Below the pieces are notes generated by a model. It ran no database searches, was not told where the DNA came from, and was given only the letters and a program-made list of their open reading frames with translations. This document shows, in pieces, positions 1-9,034 of a stretch of 56,131 nucleotides of DNA (the stretch's first letter is position 1; the number at the start of each line of letters is the position of its first letter). The stretch lies in assembly GCA_947305775.1 (NCBI GenBank), contig CAMZEN010000012.1, positions 1-56,131 of the forward strand, given 5' to 3'. The position numbers and the translations under genes were made by a program. This DNA comes from an uncultured Verrucomicrobiota bacterium (GTDB lineage Bacteria; Verrucomicrobiota; Kiritimatiellia; RFP12; UBA1067).

Positions 1-851
<851 letters not shown>

Positions 852-991
852 ATATATTGAGTTCGAGTCGGGAGTTGGAGCTCGAGAGCCCCACACCGAC
901 GCAGGACAAGACTTCACTCAAGAGTGAGATTCGAGGCTCCCGCCTCTCTCGCGTTGCAGTCCTCTTCAGTCCCCGACTACACGGCCCTTTC

Positions 992-1110
992 GGGCCGGTG
1001 GCCATAGAGGGGGAGACATGCCCGTTCCCATTCCGAACACGGAAGCCAAGCCCCCCATCGCCGAGGGTAGTGCGGGACCCGCCCGTGCGAGAGTAGGACG
1101 CCGCCGGCCC
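992..1110 (+). rRNA. rrf: 5S ribosomal RNA
   Basis: The 5S core is clear: CCGTTCCCATTCCGAACACG at 1021-1040 and GTGCGAGAGTAGGACGCCG at 1085-1103. The terminal helix pairs GGCCGG (about 993) with CCGGCC (about 1104). Length is about 119 nt. A T6 run at 1111-1116 directly follows this GC-rich helix and probably serves as the rRNA operon terminator. The 140-base spacer from 23S (852-991) holds no tRNA. Confidence 0.95.
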
Positions 1111-1206
1111 TTTTTTCATGCCCCGAAGGCTCGAAAAACGGGGCCCTCGGCCATTGCCGCTCGAATCGCGTCAATCGTTCCGGCCCTTTTTCTTTGCAAA
1201 GATTCT

Positions 1207-1283
1207 GGTGCGCACCGTTTTAATATTTGGTGCGCACCGTTTCTGCTTTTGGTGCGCACCAAAGCAAGCTATGCTGCGCAGCA
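1207..1283. repeat. Array of four GCGC-centred palindromes with exact 22-bp period
   Basis: GGTGCGCACC occurs at 1207-1216, 1229-1238 and 1251-1260, and the related palindrome TGCTGCGCAGCA at 1272-1283. The GCGC centres are at 1211.5, 1233.5, 1255.5 and 1277.5, exactly 22 bp apart (about two helical turns). The array lies between the 5S terminator and the hisG promoter, so it could be an operator cluster or a small dispersed repeat. A sister array is at 55672-55725. Confidence 0.85.
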
Positions 1284-1339
1284 AAATCATGATAGATGCA
1301 AAGGGAAGTTTGTCCAGAACGACATTTTGAAGGCCCGAT

Positions 1340-1369
1340 TTGACATCTTCGCGCCGAATATGATATAAT
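1340..1369 (+). promoter_or_regulatory. Consensus sigma-70 promoter of hisG
   Basis: TTGACA at 1340-1345, an 18-bp spacer, and TATAAT at 1364-1369 preceded by TG (extended -10). Both hexamers match the housekeeping consensus perfectly. Transcription would start near 1376, giving a leader of about 26 nt before hisG with no strong Shine-Dalgarno sequence. Confidence 0.85.
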
Positions 1370-1401
1370 CTACACAAATTTTACCGAATCAGAGATCGTA
1401 C

Positions 1402-2271
1402 ATGGCTATCATTCTAGGTCTACCTAAGGGCAGCTTGCAGGAATCGACATTCGCGCTCTTCAAAAGGGCGGGTTTCAATGTTTCCTGTTCAAGCCGTAGT
1501 TACATTCCGTCAATTGATGACGATGAAATCAAGTGTCGCTTGCTCAGGCCGCAGGAAATGAGCCGTTATGTGGAGCTTGGTCTTCTGGACGCAGGCATAT
1601 GCGGCTATGACTGGGTCTACGAGAACGGTAGCGATGTTCAGGAAATATGCGAGCTGAACTATTCGAAAGCAACATCAAATCCCGTTCGTTGGGTTCTCGC
1701 AGTTCCTAACGATTCCAAGATTAAGACAGTCAAGGATCTCAACGGCAAGCGCATATCCACTGAGGCTGTTGGCCTTGTGAAGCGCTATCTGAAGAAAAAC
1801 GGCGTCAAGGCCGATGTTGAGTTCAGTTGGGGTGCGACCGAGGTGAAGGCCCCGGAACTTGTTGACGCCATTGTCGATCTTACCGAGACGGGTTCCTCCC
1901 TCAGAGCCAACAATCTTCGCATCGTCGATACGATTCTTACTTCCACCACCCGTTTTATCGCCAACAAGGCTAGTTGGAAAAACAAGGCAAAGCGTGCGAA
2001 GCTCGAGCAGCTTAAGATGTTGCTTGTTGGCGCTTTGGAGGCGCAACGTCGCGTGCTTCTCAAGTGCAATGCCCCCGTGAAGGCGCTTGAGAAGGTTGTA
2101 AAAGTGCTGCCGTCGCTCCATGCGCCGACAGTGAACAAGCTTAACGACGATAACTGGTTTGCTGTAGAGTCTGTCGTCGAAGAGAGACAGGTTCGAGACC
2201 TGATTCCTGCGCTGACTTCCGCTGGTGCCACCGGCATAATCGAGCTTCCATTGAACAAGATCATATTCTGA
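1402..2271 (+). CDS. hisG: ATP phosphoribosyltransferase (long form)
   Basis: Catalyses the first step of histidine biosynthesis, joining ATP and PRPP to give phosphoribosyl-ATP. The 289 residues match the long, homohexameric form: a two-lobed catalytic part (about 1-210) and a C-terminal ACT-like domain for histidine feedback (about 212-289). The phosphate-binding segment [12 protein letters not shown] is at 159-170, and [10 protein letters not shown] marks the C-terminal domain. It is first in a run ending with murI, behind its own consensus promoter. No other classical his genes are adjacent; a PHP-type phosphatase that could serve the pathway is at 16077. The start is the first ATG after the promoter. 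Confidence 0.96.
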   Translation: MAIILGLPKGSLQESTFALFKRAGFNVSCSSRSYIPSIDDDEIKCRLLRPQEMSRYVELGLLDAGICGYDWVYENGSDVQEICELNYSKATSNPVRWVLAVPNDSKIKTVKDLNGKRISTEAVGLVKRYLKKNGVKADVEFSWGATEVKAPELVDAIVDLTETGSSLRANNLRIVDTILTSTTRFIANKASWKNKAKRAKLEQLKMLLVGALEAQRRVLLKCNAPVKALEKVVKVLPSLHAPTVNKLNDDNWFAVESVVEERQVRDLIPALTSAGATGIIELPLNKIIF

Positions 2272-2317
2272 TCTAACAGAACACGACCAAACAAAAAACA
2301 ACAACAAGGAGACTAAG

Positions 2318-2407
2318 ATGGGTTCCATCAAGAAGAAACGCCGCAAAAAAATGTCCAAGCATAAATACGACAAGCGCATGAAGGCGCAGCGGCACAAGAA
2401 CAAGTGA
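2318..2407 (+). CDS. AURKAIP1/COX24-domain mini-protein (29 aa, probable ribosome-associated)
   Basis: A 29-residue, extremely basic peptide beginning MGSIKKKRRKKMSKHKYDKR. The pattern of KKRRKKM, KHKYxKR and RHKxK is that of the AURKAIP1/COX24 family, related to the C-terminus of mitochondrial ribosomal protein mS38 and found in Bacteroidetes/Chlorobi and PVC bacteria. AAGGAG at 2307-2312 sits well before the ATG. Its TGA overlaps the GTG start of thiN (GTGA), so the two are probably translationally coupled. A role on the ribosome is inferred from the family. Confidence 0.8.
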   Translation: MGSIKKKRRKKMSKHKYDKRMKAQRHKNK

Positions 2408-2991
2408 CGGTCGCGATTCTTGCTGCGGGAGACTTCCCGAAGCGCGGAGGCAGAGCGTGGGAGATTCTCGCGTCCGCCTCCGCCGTTGTTTGCTGCGATA
2501 GCGCAGCAGATGCATATAGGCGTCGCATGAAACGCGAACCCGATGTGGTTATTGGCGACTGCGACAGCGTCCGTGGAAAGTTCAAGAATGTCGTAAAGGT
2601 TTCGCGCCAGGACAACAACGACCTTGAGAAAGCGGCCTCCTGGTGCATGGAGAACGGGTTTCGCAATCCTGTCGTTCTTGGTGCTACTGGTCGTAGGGAT
2701 GATCATTCCATCGGCAACGTGTTTCGTGCGCTGGACCTTGGCCTTGAGGTTGTCACCAATTTCGGACGATTTGTTCCCCTTGAGGGACGCAAGGCGTTCC
2801 GTGTTCACAAGGGTGCGGCGATTTCGATCTTTGCTACGGATAGTGCAACACGCATGATGTCGAGTGGTCTGGAGTGGCCGCTTGAAGGTGTGAAGTTTAA
2901 CAATCTGTACTGTGCCACGCTCAATCGTGCAACGGCGCGGCGAGTAATACTTGAAACCGACAGGCGGGTATACGTCTACATAGCGGAATGA
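2404..2991 (+). CDS. thiN: Thiamine pyrophosphokinase
   Basis: Transfers pyrophosphate from ATP to thiamine to give thiamine diphosphate. Family landmarks are the N-terminal ILAAGDFPKR strand-loop, CCDSAADA, the acidic PDVVIGDCDSV motif that binds metal and ATP, QDNNDLEKA, and GATGRRDDH. At 195 residues it is close to the usual ~210. It starts with GTG, overlapping the stop of the mini-protein, and its end overlaps the maf start by ATGA. There are no other thiamine genes nearby, so it probably serves salvage. Confidence 0.88.
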   Translation: MTVAILAAGDFPKRGGRAWEILASASAVVCCDSAADAYRRRMKREPDVVIGDCDSVRGKFKNVVKVSRQDNNDLEKAASWCMENGFRNPVVLGATGRRDDHSIGNVFRALDLGLEVVTNFGRFVPLEGRKAFRVHKGAAISIFATDSATRMMSSGLEWPLEGVKFNNLYCATLNRATARRVILETDRRVYVYIAE

Positions 2992-3527
2992 AGCTGATCC
3001 TTGCGAGCGGCAGCCCCAGGAGGGCTAAGATACTTGAAAGTCTAGGCGTGGAGTTCACAGTCGTCAAGACGGACGCCGAGGAATGCTCGCATCCACACGA
3101 CCCAGAGAGAACGGTCAGGGAAAATGCGCTTGCAAAGTGGAAGGCTGCGCATGAGGGGCAACCAGAGGCTTCCCGCATTCTTGCCGCCGACACCATAGTG
3201 TGGTTCGCGGGGCGCATATACGGTAAGCCGCGTGACCTTGCTGAAGCAAAGGAATTCCTTCAAGAGCTTTCCGGCAAGACGCATACCGTATTCACCGGTG
3301 TTGCGTTTGACGGCGAGACTAAAGTAGTCAGGAGCGATGTTACGTTCCGCAACCTTTCCGATGCTGCGATATGCGAATATGTTGATAGGGTGCACCCGAC
3401 GGATCGCGCCGGGGCTTATGACATAGACGAGTCCGGCGACCTTATCGTCGCAGGGTGGACAGGCAGCTACGAAAACATAATGGGGCTTCCGGTGGAACCT
3501 CTAAAGGAATGGGGGATCGTGCAATGA
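2988..3527 (+). CDS. maf: Maf-family nucleotide pyrophosphatase
   Basis: A house-cleaning NTP pyrophosphatase that hydrolyses non-canonical or excess nucleotides (dTTP/UTP class in many members). The start LILASGSPRRAKIL is the diagnostic Maf motif; ILAADTIV supplies the catalytic acidic residue, followed by GKP and the SGKTHTVFTGV segment. The 179 residues are slightly short for Maf (~190). ATGA overlaps join it to thiN before and folB after. Which Maf subclass it belongs to cannot be decided by eye. Confidence 0.93.
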   Translation: MKLILASGSPRRAKILESLGVEFTVVKTDAEECSHPHDPERTVRENALAKWKAAHEGQPEASRILAADTIVWFAGRIYGKPRDLAEAKEFLQELSGKTHTVFTGVAFDGETKVVRSDVTFRNLSDAAICEYVDRVHPTDRAGAYDIDESGDLIVAGWTGSYENIMGLPVEPLKEWGIVQ

Positions 3528-3883
3528 TTGAGCTTTCGCTCAACGGGTTGGAGGTGCGTTGCATAATAGGCGATCTGCCTGAAGAGCGCACCGTGGCACA
3601 GAATCTCGCTGTGGATGTGGTCATGGAGATCGATTCCGCAGCTGAAGATACCGACGAACTTGTTGACACTGTCGACTATGCAGAGCTTGCAGGCGCAATC
3701 CGCCGGACTCTCGCAGACGCCAAATGCCGCATGATAGAGCGGGCTGCGAGAATCGTTGCGCAGCAGTGCATGCGCCATAGACGTGTCGCCTCCGCAACCG
3801 TCACCATAACCAAGTCAGGCGCCATAGAAGGGTTGAAGTCCGCCTCCACTCGCATCACCCTCAGGCGAGAGGGCTACTCTTGA
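3524..3883 (+). CDS. folB: Dihydroneopterin aldolase
   Basis: Folate pathway enzyme converting 7,8-dihydroneopterin to 6-hydroxymethyl-dihydropterin. The 119-residue size, the opening strand LNGLEVRCIIGDLPEER, the DTVDYAEL segment and the terminal strand with a K.GAIEG loop fit FolB. The ATG at 3524 overlaps the maf stop (ATGA). A longer in-frame start at 3455 lies inside maf and is rejected because it would double the overlap without a ribosome binding site. Confidence 0.88.
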   Translation: MIELSLNGLEVRCIIGDLPEERTVAQNLAVDVVMEIDSAAEDTDELVDTVDYAELAGAIRRTLADAKCRMIERAARIVAQQCMRHRRVASATVTITKSGAIEGLKSASTRITLRREGYS

Positions 3884-4626
3884 TGCCTGTAGGATTCTTC
3901 GACAGCGGTCTCGGCGGACTTTGCATACTTGAGGCGTTCAAGAAGGCGTGTCCGCACGAAAGTACGGTCTATATAGCCGACAGCGCCAATTGCCCTTACG
4001 GCAACAAGTCGGCAGAGGAGATAATTCGTCTTGCCGAGGCATGCACCGCCGAGCTTCTTGAGCGCAGATGCAAAATGATCGTAGTCGCGTGCAACACTGC
4101 GACAGCGGCTGCGATAGATGTATTGCGCGATCGCCATAGGGATGTGCCTTTCATCGGCATAGAGCCCGCGGTTAAGCCCGCCGCCCTGAGGTCGAAGAGC
4201 GGGGTCGTAGGTGTGCTTGCAACTGCTGGCACGTTCAACGGTCGCCTATATCGCGAGACGAAGGCCCGCTTTGCAAAAGGTGTCACTGTTATAGCGTCGG
4301 TCGCCGACGAGTTTGTTTCGCTTGTGGAGCGTGGAGAAACCTCGTCGCATCGCGCAGAGACGATCGTTCGCGCCAAGGTGGAGCCGCTTCTGGCCGCTGG
4401 AGCGGACCATATCGTATTGGGGTGTACTCACTTTCCTCATCTTAGGCCTTTGATAGAGAAGGTCTCCGCTGGCCGGGCGGACGTGATAGATTCGTCCGAG
4501 GCCGTTGCGCAACAGGCTAGGCGCGTTCTTGCTCGTTGCGGCATGCTCGCCTCCGAATCCGCAACTCCCGTCCACGAATTCATCCGCAAGGTGCACACTA
4601 GACAGTGCGCCGTAAGGATGGTATAA
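3883..4626 (+). CDS. murI: Glutamate racemase
   Basis: Makes D-glutamate for peptidoglycan. The catalytic cysteine pair is in ACNTATA (C70) and LGCTHFP (about C180); GFFDSGLGG near the N-terminus and CPYGNK complete the family signature. It has 247 residues from the ATG at 3883, which overlaps the folB stop; a TTG two codons upstream is the alternative. The last codons GTA-TAA contain the -10 box of the next promoter (TATAAT at 4622-4627), and the -35 also lies inside the gene. Confidence 0.95.
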   Translation: MPVGFFDSGLGGLCILEAFKKACPHESTVYIADSANCPYGNKSAEEIIRLAEACTAELLERRCKMIVVACNTATAAAIDVLRDRHRDVPFIGIEPAVKPAALRSKSGVVGVLATAGTFNGRLYRETKARFAKGVTVIASVADEFVSLVERGETSSHRAETIVRAKVEPLLAAGADHIVLGCTHFPHLRPLIEKVSAGRADVIDSSEAVAQQARRVLARCGMLASESATPVHEFIRKVHTRQCAVRMV

Positions 4627-4627
4627 T
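4599..4627 (+). promoter_or_regulatory. rnf operon promoter embedded in the murI 3' end
   Basis: TAGACA at 4599-4604, a 17-bp spacer, and TATAAT at 4622-4627 preceded by TGG (extended -10). The TAA stop of murI is inside the -10. The predicted start near 4634 leaves only about 3 nt before the rnfA ATG at 4637, so this mRNA may be leaderless. Confidence 0.75.
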
Positions 4628-4636
4628 GATATCATC

Positions 4637-5224
4637 ATGAGCTACTATCTTATGCTTCTAGTCGGCGCGGTTCTGGTGAACAACTTCGTTCTCAACCGCT
4701 TTCTCGGTTGTTGTCCGTTTCTGGGCGTATCAAAGAAGATGGATACCGCCCTTGGAATGTCGGGCGCTGTCGTATTCGTGATGACCATCGCCGCTGCGGT
4801 GACATGGTGCATCGATCATTGGCTGCTGACGCCGAACGGCCTTGGGTACATACATACTCTTGCGTTCATTCTCGTGATTGCGTCGCTCGTGCAGTTCATC
4901 GACATTGCGATGAAGCGCTTCCTGCCGCCGCTCCATGCCGCGCTTGGCATCTTCCTGCCGCTGATCACCACGAACTGCGCCGTGCTCGGCGCGGCAGAGA
5001 TCAACTGCAAGCAGGGTACGGGCTTCTTCGAGAGCGTGTTCTTCTCGTTCGCCGCGGCCATCGGCTTCGGCTTCGCGCTCGTGCTGTTTTCCGGCATACG
5101 CGAGAAGCTTGCGCACGCCGATCCGCCGCGCTGCTTCAGGGGCATAGCGATAGCGCTCGTGACCGGCGGGCTTCTCTCGCTGGCGTTCATGGGCTTCTCG
5201 GGTCTGGTTAAGCTGCCGTACTGA
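4637..5224 (+). CDS. rnfA: RNF complex membrane subunit RnfA
   Basis: Integral membrane subunit of the RNF ferredoxin:NAD+ oxidoreductase, which couples electron flow to export of Na+ or H+. It has 195 residues with about six hydrophobic helices. The conserved half-site [20 protein letters not shown] and [12 protein letters not shown] carry the cysteines thought to hold an intramembrane iron-sulfur cluster. These motifs fit RnfA rather than its homologue RnfE. It is first in the cluster, with no Shine-Dalgarno and a start almost at the promoter. Confidence 0.94.
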   Translation: MSYYLMLLVGAVLVNNFVLNRFLGCCPFLGVSKKMDTALGMSGAVVFVMTIAAAVTWCIDHWLLTPNGLGYIHTLAFILVIASLVQFIDIAMKRFLPPLHAALGIFLPLITTNCAVLGAAEINCKQGTGFFESVFFSFAAAIGFGFALVLFSGIREKLAHADPPRCFRGIAIALVTGGLLSLAFMGFSGLVKLPY

Positions 5225-5244
5225 GTATAGGGAGGAGTTGCAAG

Positions 5245-6054
5245 ATGACAATCGCAATAGTCTGCATAGCAGGTGTCGGTCTGGTTGCGGCGATCGTGCT
5301 CGCAATCGCCGACAAGTATCTAAGCGTCAAGGAAGATCCCCGCATCGGAATGGTCACCGCGGCGCTGCCCGGCGCGAACTGCGGCGGGTGCGGTTTTCCG
5401 GGCTGCGACGGCTACGCCCGCGCGCTGGTCGCCGGCACCGCGCCGAACGGCGCCTGCGCCGCCGGCGGAGACGCCTGCGCCGCGGAGATAGCCAAGATTC
5501 TCGGGGTGGAGGCGGCCGCGACGGAGAAGCGCGTCGCCCTCGTCAAGTGCTGCGGCACGCGCTCGGAGGCGATACGGGTCGGCGACTACAACGGCATCTG
5601 CGACTGCAACGTCGCGGCGGCGACTGCGGGCGGCGACAAGGGCTGCACCTACGGGTGTCTCGGCTACGGGGCGTGCGCGAACGTCTGCCCGAAGAACGCG
5701 ATTTCCATCCACGACGGTCTCGCGAAGGTCGACAAGCGTCTTTGCATAGGCTGCGGCAAGTGCGTTGCGATATGCCCCAAGAGGCTCATCGAGCTTGTGC
5801 CGGCGTCGGCGACGATACACGTGCTCTGCAACAATCCCGATAAGGGGCCGAGCGTCCGCAAGGTTTGCGGCGTCGGCTGCATGGGCTGCCATCTGTGCGA
5901 AAAGAATTCCGGCGGCAAGGAGGCCGGGCACTTCACGTTCCAGGGCTTCCTCGCCAAGGTCAACTACGCGAATCCGCCCGCCGATGCGCAGATCGTTGCG
6001 AAGTGTCCTGCGAAGTGCATGGTGGAGGACGCCCACTTCGAAAGCGGCAACTGA
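5245..6054 (+). CDS. rnfB: RNF complex iron-sulfur subunit RnfB
   Basis: The subunit that takes electrons from ferredoxin. An N-terminal membrane anchor (about 2-22) is followed by GANCGGCGFPGCDGYA, the [4Fe-4S] motif of the Fe-S domain. Two ferredoxin-type clusters follow (CLGYGACANVCP and CIGCGKCVAICP), then a cysteine-rich C-terminal part including GCMGCHLCEKN and KCPAKC. It is 269 residues long, with GGAGGAG about 8 bases before the ATG. It lies in the order A-B-C-D-G. Confidence 0.95.
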   Translation: MTIAIVCIAGVGLVAAIVLAIADKYLSVKEDPRIGMVTAALPGANCGGCGFPGCDGYARALVAGTAPNGACAAGGDACAAEIAKILGVEAAATEKRVALVKCCGTRSEAIRVGDYNGICDCNVAAATAGGDKGCTYGCLGYGACANVCPKNAISIHDGLAKVDKRLCIGCGKCVAICPKRLIELVPASATIHVLCNNPDKGPSVRKVCGVGCMGCHLCEKNSGGKEAGHFTFQGFLAKVNYANPPADAQIVAKCPAKCMVEDAHFESGN

Positions 6055-6081
6055 CAGTAAAACTACTTTTCGAGGGCAACA

Positions 6082-7470
6082 ATGAAAACCGTAAAGAGCC
6101 AGTTCAAGTTCAAGGGTGGCGTTCATCCCGACTACAACAAGGAGCTTGCGCGCGAGCAGCCAATAGAGCGGCTGCTGGTGCCGGCCGAGCTAGTGATTTC
6201 CATGAGCCAGCATCTCGGTGCGCCTGCGAAGTGTCTGGTCAAGCCAGGCGATTTCGTCAGGCGCGGACAGGTCGTCGGCGAGAAGAACGGATTCATCTCG
6301 GTGTGCGTCCGCGCCAGTGCGGACGGCAAGGTGAAGGCCGTCGAAAAGCGCCTCGGCCCTGCTGGCGGCAAGGCGGACGCCATAATCCTCGACACGACGG
6401 AGAAGCCCGAAGGTGAAGCCCCGGCTGTCGCCGATGGACCGGTTCTGCCGCCGCTCGACTGGAAGACCGCAAGCCGTGAAGAGCTGCTGAAGCGGGTCGA
6501 AGAGGCGGGCATATGCGGCATGGGCGGCGCAGGCTTCCCGACGAACGTAAAGCTCAATCCGCCCCCCGGCAAGCGTTGCGAATACCTGATACTCAACGGC
6601 GCTGAGTGCGAGCCGTACTTGACTGCGGACTATAGGCTGATGCTTGAGCGTGCGCCAAGGATTCGCCTGGGCGTGGAGATAATGCGAAAGATCCTCGGCG
6701 GGCCGGCCGTGAGAATCGCCATAGAGGCCAACAAGCCTGAGGCCATCAAGGCGATGGAGGCGGCGTTCGCCGACATTGACGGCAACGTAGAGATCGTTGT
6801 GCTGCCGGTGCTGTATCCGCAAGGCAGCGAGAAACACCAGATTTTCGCGACGGTCGGGCGTGTCGTGCCAGAGCCGCCTGCGCTTCCTATCGACGTAGGC
6901 TGCGTTGTCGAGAACGTCGGCACGGTCGCCGCGATTGCCGACGCTGTCGAGCTTGGCGAACCTCTTCTTGACCGTGTGACGACGGTCTCTGGCGGCGCGG
7001 TGGCGACCCCGAAGAACATCCTTGCGCCATGCGGCACGAAGTATTCCGACCTGATCGCGTTTTGTGGCGGAGAGAAGGAGCCTGTCGCGAAGCTGATATC
7101 CGGCGGAACTATGATGGGCTTTGCCGTATCGACCGCCGAGATCGCAACTACAAAGACGACTTCGGGTCTGCTGCTGCTGCCGAGAAGCAAGGTGTCGCAG
7201 TACAGTTCGCAGCCATGCATCAACTGCGGGCGCTGCGTAAGGGCGTGTCCGATGAACCTCAACGCCGCCGAGATCGCCAAGGCCGTCGAGTCGAACGACA
7301 TAAAGGCGGCCGAGGACGCGCACGTGATGACGTGCATAGAATGCGGGGCGTGCAGCTTCAGCTGCCCGGCGTACCGTCCCATAACGCAGTTCTGCCGCCG
7401 TGCGAAGAATTCGATACGCGCCAGGATCGCCGCCGAGAAGGCGAAGGCCGCCGCAGCCGCGAACAAGTGA
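6082..7470 (+). CDS. rnfC: RNF complex NADH/FMN-binding subunit RnfC
   Basis: The peripheral subunit that reduces NAD+. It carries the NQO1-like core motif GMGGAGFPTNVKL (about 148-160), ILNGAECEPYL, and two C-terminal [4Fe-4S] motifs, CINCGRCVRACP and CIECGACSFSCP. At 462 residues it is a compact RnfC without the long alanine-rich tail of enterobacterial versions. It begins 27 bases after rnfB. Confidence 0.95.
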   Translation: MKTVKSQFKFKGGVHPDYNKELAREQPIERLLVPAELVISMSQHLGAPAKCLVKPGDFVRRGQVVGEKNGFISVCVRASADGKVKAVEKRLGPAGGKADAIILDTTEKPEGEAPAVADGPVLPPLDWKTASREELLKRVEEAGICGMGGAGFPTNVKLNPPPGKRCEYLILNGAECEPYLTADYRLMLERAPRIRLGVEIMRKILGGPAVRIAIEANKPEAIKAMEAAFADIDGNVEIVVLPVLYPQGSEKHQIFATVGRVVPEPPALPIDVGCVVENVGTVAAIADAVELGEPLLDRVTTVSGGAVATPKNILAPCGTKYSDLIAFCGGEKEPVAKLISGGTMMGFAVSTAEIATTKTTSGLLLLPRSKVSQYSSQPCINCGRCVRACPMNLNAAEIAKAVESNDIKAAEDAHVMTCIECGACSFSCPAYRPITQFCRRAKNSIRARIAAEKAKAAAAANK

Positions 7471-7483
7471 GGGGAGACTTAAG

Positions 7484-8482
7484 ATGAAACCGAAAGAGAC
7501 CGCAGAACACTACATACTTTCCAGCTCACCGCACGCGCATTCGAACTCCAGCGTGTCGCGCATAATGCTCGATGTCATACTCGCGCTTCTGCCGACGACC
7601 GCCGTGGGCGTATGGTTCTTCGGCATGCCTGCCGTATGGACGATAGCGACGTGCGTTTCGACGTGCATCGTTACCGAGGCGCTGTGCCGCCTCGCGATGA
7701 AGCGCGAGAACACGATAGGCGACCTTTCGGCTATCGTCACCGGACTTCTCCTTGCGCTGAACCTGCCTGCCGGCATTCCCCTCTGGATGGCCGTGGTCGG
7801 ATCGGTGTTTGCGATAGGCGTCTCAAAGCAGGTCTTCGGGGGACTGGGCATGAATCCGTTCAACCCTGCGCTTGCGGCGCGCGCATTCATGCTTATTTCC
7901 TTCACCGGTCCGATGACGACCTGGCTGAAGCCGCTCTGGTGGAAGACGCCCGACGCCGTCACGACCGCCACGCCGCTCGCGGCGATGAAGGGGATGTTCG
8001 CGGCGGATGCGACGGCCCACGCCACTCCTCATGCGGCGCAGAATGCGCTTGAGCAGATTCCGTCGCTCTGCAACCTTCTTACAGGCAACATGCCGGGCTG
8101 CATCGGCGAGGTCTCGGCGATTGCCCTTGCGATCGGTGCGGCGTATCTGCTGTGGCGCAAGGTGATCACGTGGCACATCCCTGTGGCGTTCATAGCGACG
8201 GTCGCCGTCTATTCGCTGATCGCTGGCGGCGCACCGGCCTATGCGCAGGTGCTTACCGGCGGCGTGATGATAGGCGCCTGCTTCATGGCGACGGACTACG
8301 TCACCAGCCCGACGACGTCGAAGGGCAAGCTGATCTTCGGGTTTGGCTGCGGACTTCTCTGCATGCTCATTCGCCAGTTCGGTTCGTATCCGGAGGGCTG
8401 CTCGTTCGCTATCCTCATAATGAACGCGGTCGCCCCGCTCATAAACCGCTGGACCCAGCCGAAGCCGTTCGGCGCAAAGTGA
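7484..8482 (+). CDS. rnfD: RNF complex membrane subunit RnfD
   Basis: Polytopic membrane subunit with covalently bound FMN. The expected flavinylation sequence (D-x-x-S/T-G/x-A-T-P-L) is seen as DAVTTATPLAA; GGLGMNPFNPALAARAF is also typical. The 332 residues run from the ATG at 7484, with GGGGAG about 9 bases before it. In-frame codons upstream overlap rnfC and are excluded. Confidence 0.94.
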   Translation: MKPKETAEHYILSSSPHAHSNSSVSRIMLDVILALLPTTAVGVWFFGMPAVWTIATCVSTCIVTEALCRLAMKRENTIGDLSAIVTGLLLALNLPAGIPLWMAVVGSVFAIGVSKQVFGGLGMNPFNPALAARAFMLISFTGPMTTWLKPLWWKTPDAVTTATPLAAMKGMFAADATAHATPHAAQNALEQIPSLCNLLTGNMPGCIGEVSAIALAIGAAYLLWRKVITWHIPVAFIATVAVYSLIAGGAPAYAQVLTGGVMIGACFMATDYVTSPTTSKGKLIFGFGCGLLCMLIRQFGSYPEGCSFAILIMNAVAPLINRWTQPKPFGAK

Positions 8483-8500
8483 GAAGAAAGGTTTCAGGAA

Positions 8501-9031
8501 ATGAAGAAGATACTTGGACTCGTCATAAGCCTCACGGTCATATCGGCCGTATGCTCCGGCGTTCTTGCATATGTCAACGAGCTGACTAAGGATCCAATCG
8601 CGCAGATGCTCGTGAAGAAGACGGTCGAGGCCGCAAAGGCGGTCCTCCCGTCCGAGACGGTCGAAGTCGAGAAGGCGGCTTTTGCAGACGGCGAGGAGTA
8701 TTTCCTCGGCAAGAGCGGAACTGGCGAGGTCGTGGGTTTCGCGGTTAAGGGCAGCGACCCGGGCGGATACGGCGGCGATGTTGTTCTCATGGTAGGCTTC
8801 CGTGCCGACAAGACGACGGTTGTGTGCTACCGTACGCTTGCCGCGGCCGAGACCCCCGGACTCGGCATGAAGCTCAATACGCCTGAGTTCGCCGACCAGT
8901 TCGCCGGGAAGGACGGCAGATCGCTGCGCGTCAAGAAGGACGGCGGTGAAATAGACGCCATAACCTCCGCGACGATCACATCTCGCGCCGTTTGCGGTGC
9001 AATCGCGGCGGCGGCCAGGAAGCTTCAGTGA
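8501..9031 (+). CDS. rnfG: RNF complex FMN-binding subunit RnfG
   Basis: Membrane-anchored subunit (hydrophobic segment about 4-22) whose exported domain binds FMN through a threonine ester. The flavin site is DAITSATITSRAV near the C-terminus. It has 176 residues. It ends the rnf cluster here: rnfE, which normally follows, is not found between this gene and the acyltransferase that starts 4 bases later. Confidence 0.93.
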   Translation: MKKILGLVISLTVISAVCSGVLAYVNELTKDPIAQMLVKKTVEAAKAVLPSETVEVEKAAFADGEEYFLGKSGTGEVVGFAVKGSDPGGYGGDVVLMVGFRADKTTVVCYRTLAAAETPGLGMKLNTPEFADQFAGKDGRSLRVKKDGGEIDAITSATITSRAVCGAIAAAARKLQ

Positions 9032-9034
9032 CGG

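Noticed and set aside
852..991. tRNA gene in the 23S-5S spacer
   Set aside because: No T-arm GGTTCRA-like sequence or cloverleaf could be formed.
1207..1283. 22-bp-period repeats as a CRISPR array
   Set aside because: The repeated unit is only about 10 bp and spacers 12 bp, without leader or cas genes; here and at 55672 the size is far below CRISPR dimensions.
1675..2808. 377-codon antisense frame over hisG and thiN
   Set aside because: It overlaps two well-identified genes and has no family motif or ribosome binding site.
4637..5224. Reading this gene as rnfE instead of rnfA
   Set aside because: [20 protein letters not shown] and [12 protein letters not shown] match RnfA; RnfE has different motifs around its cysteines.
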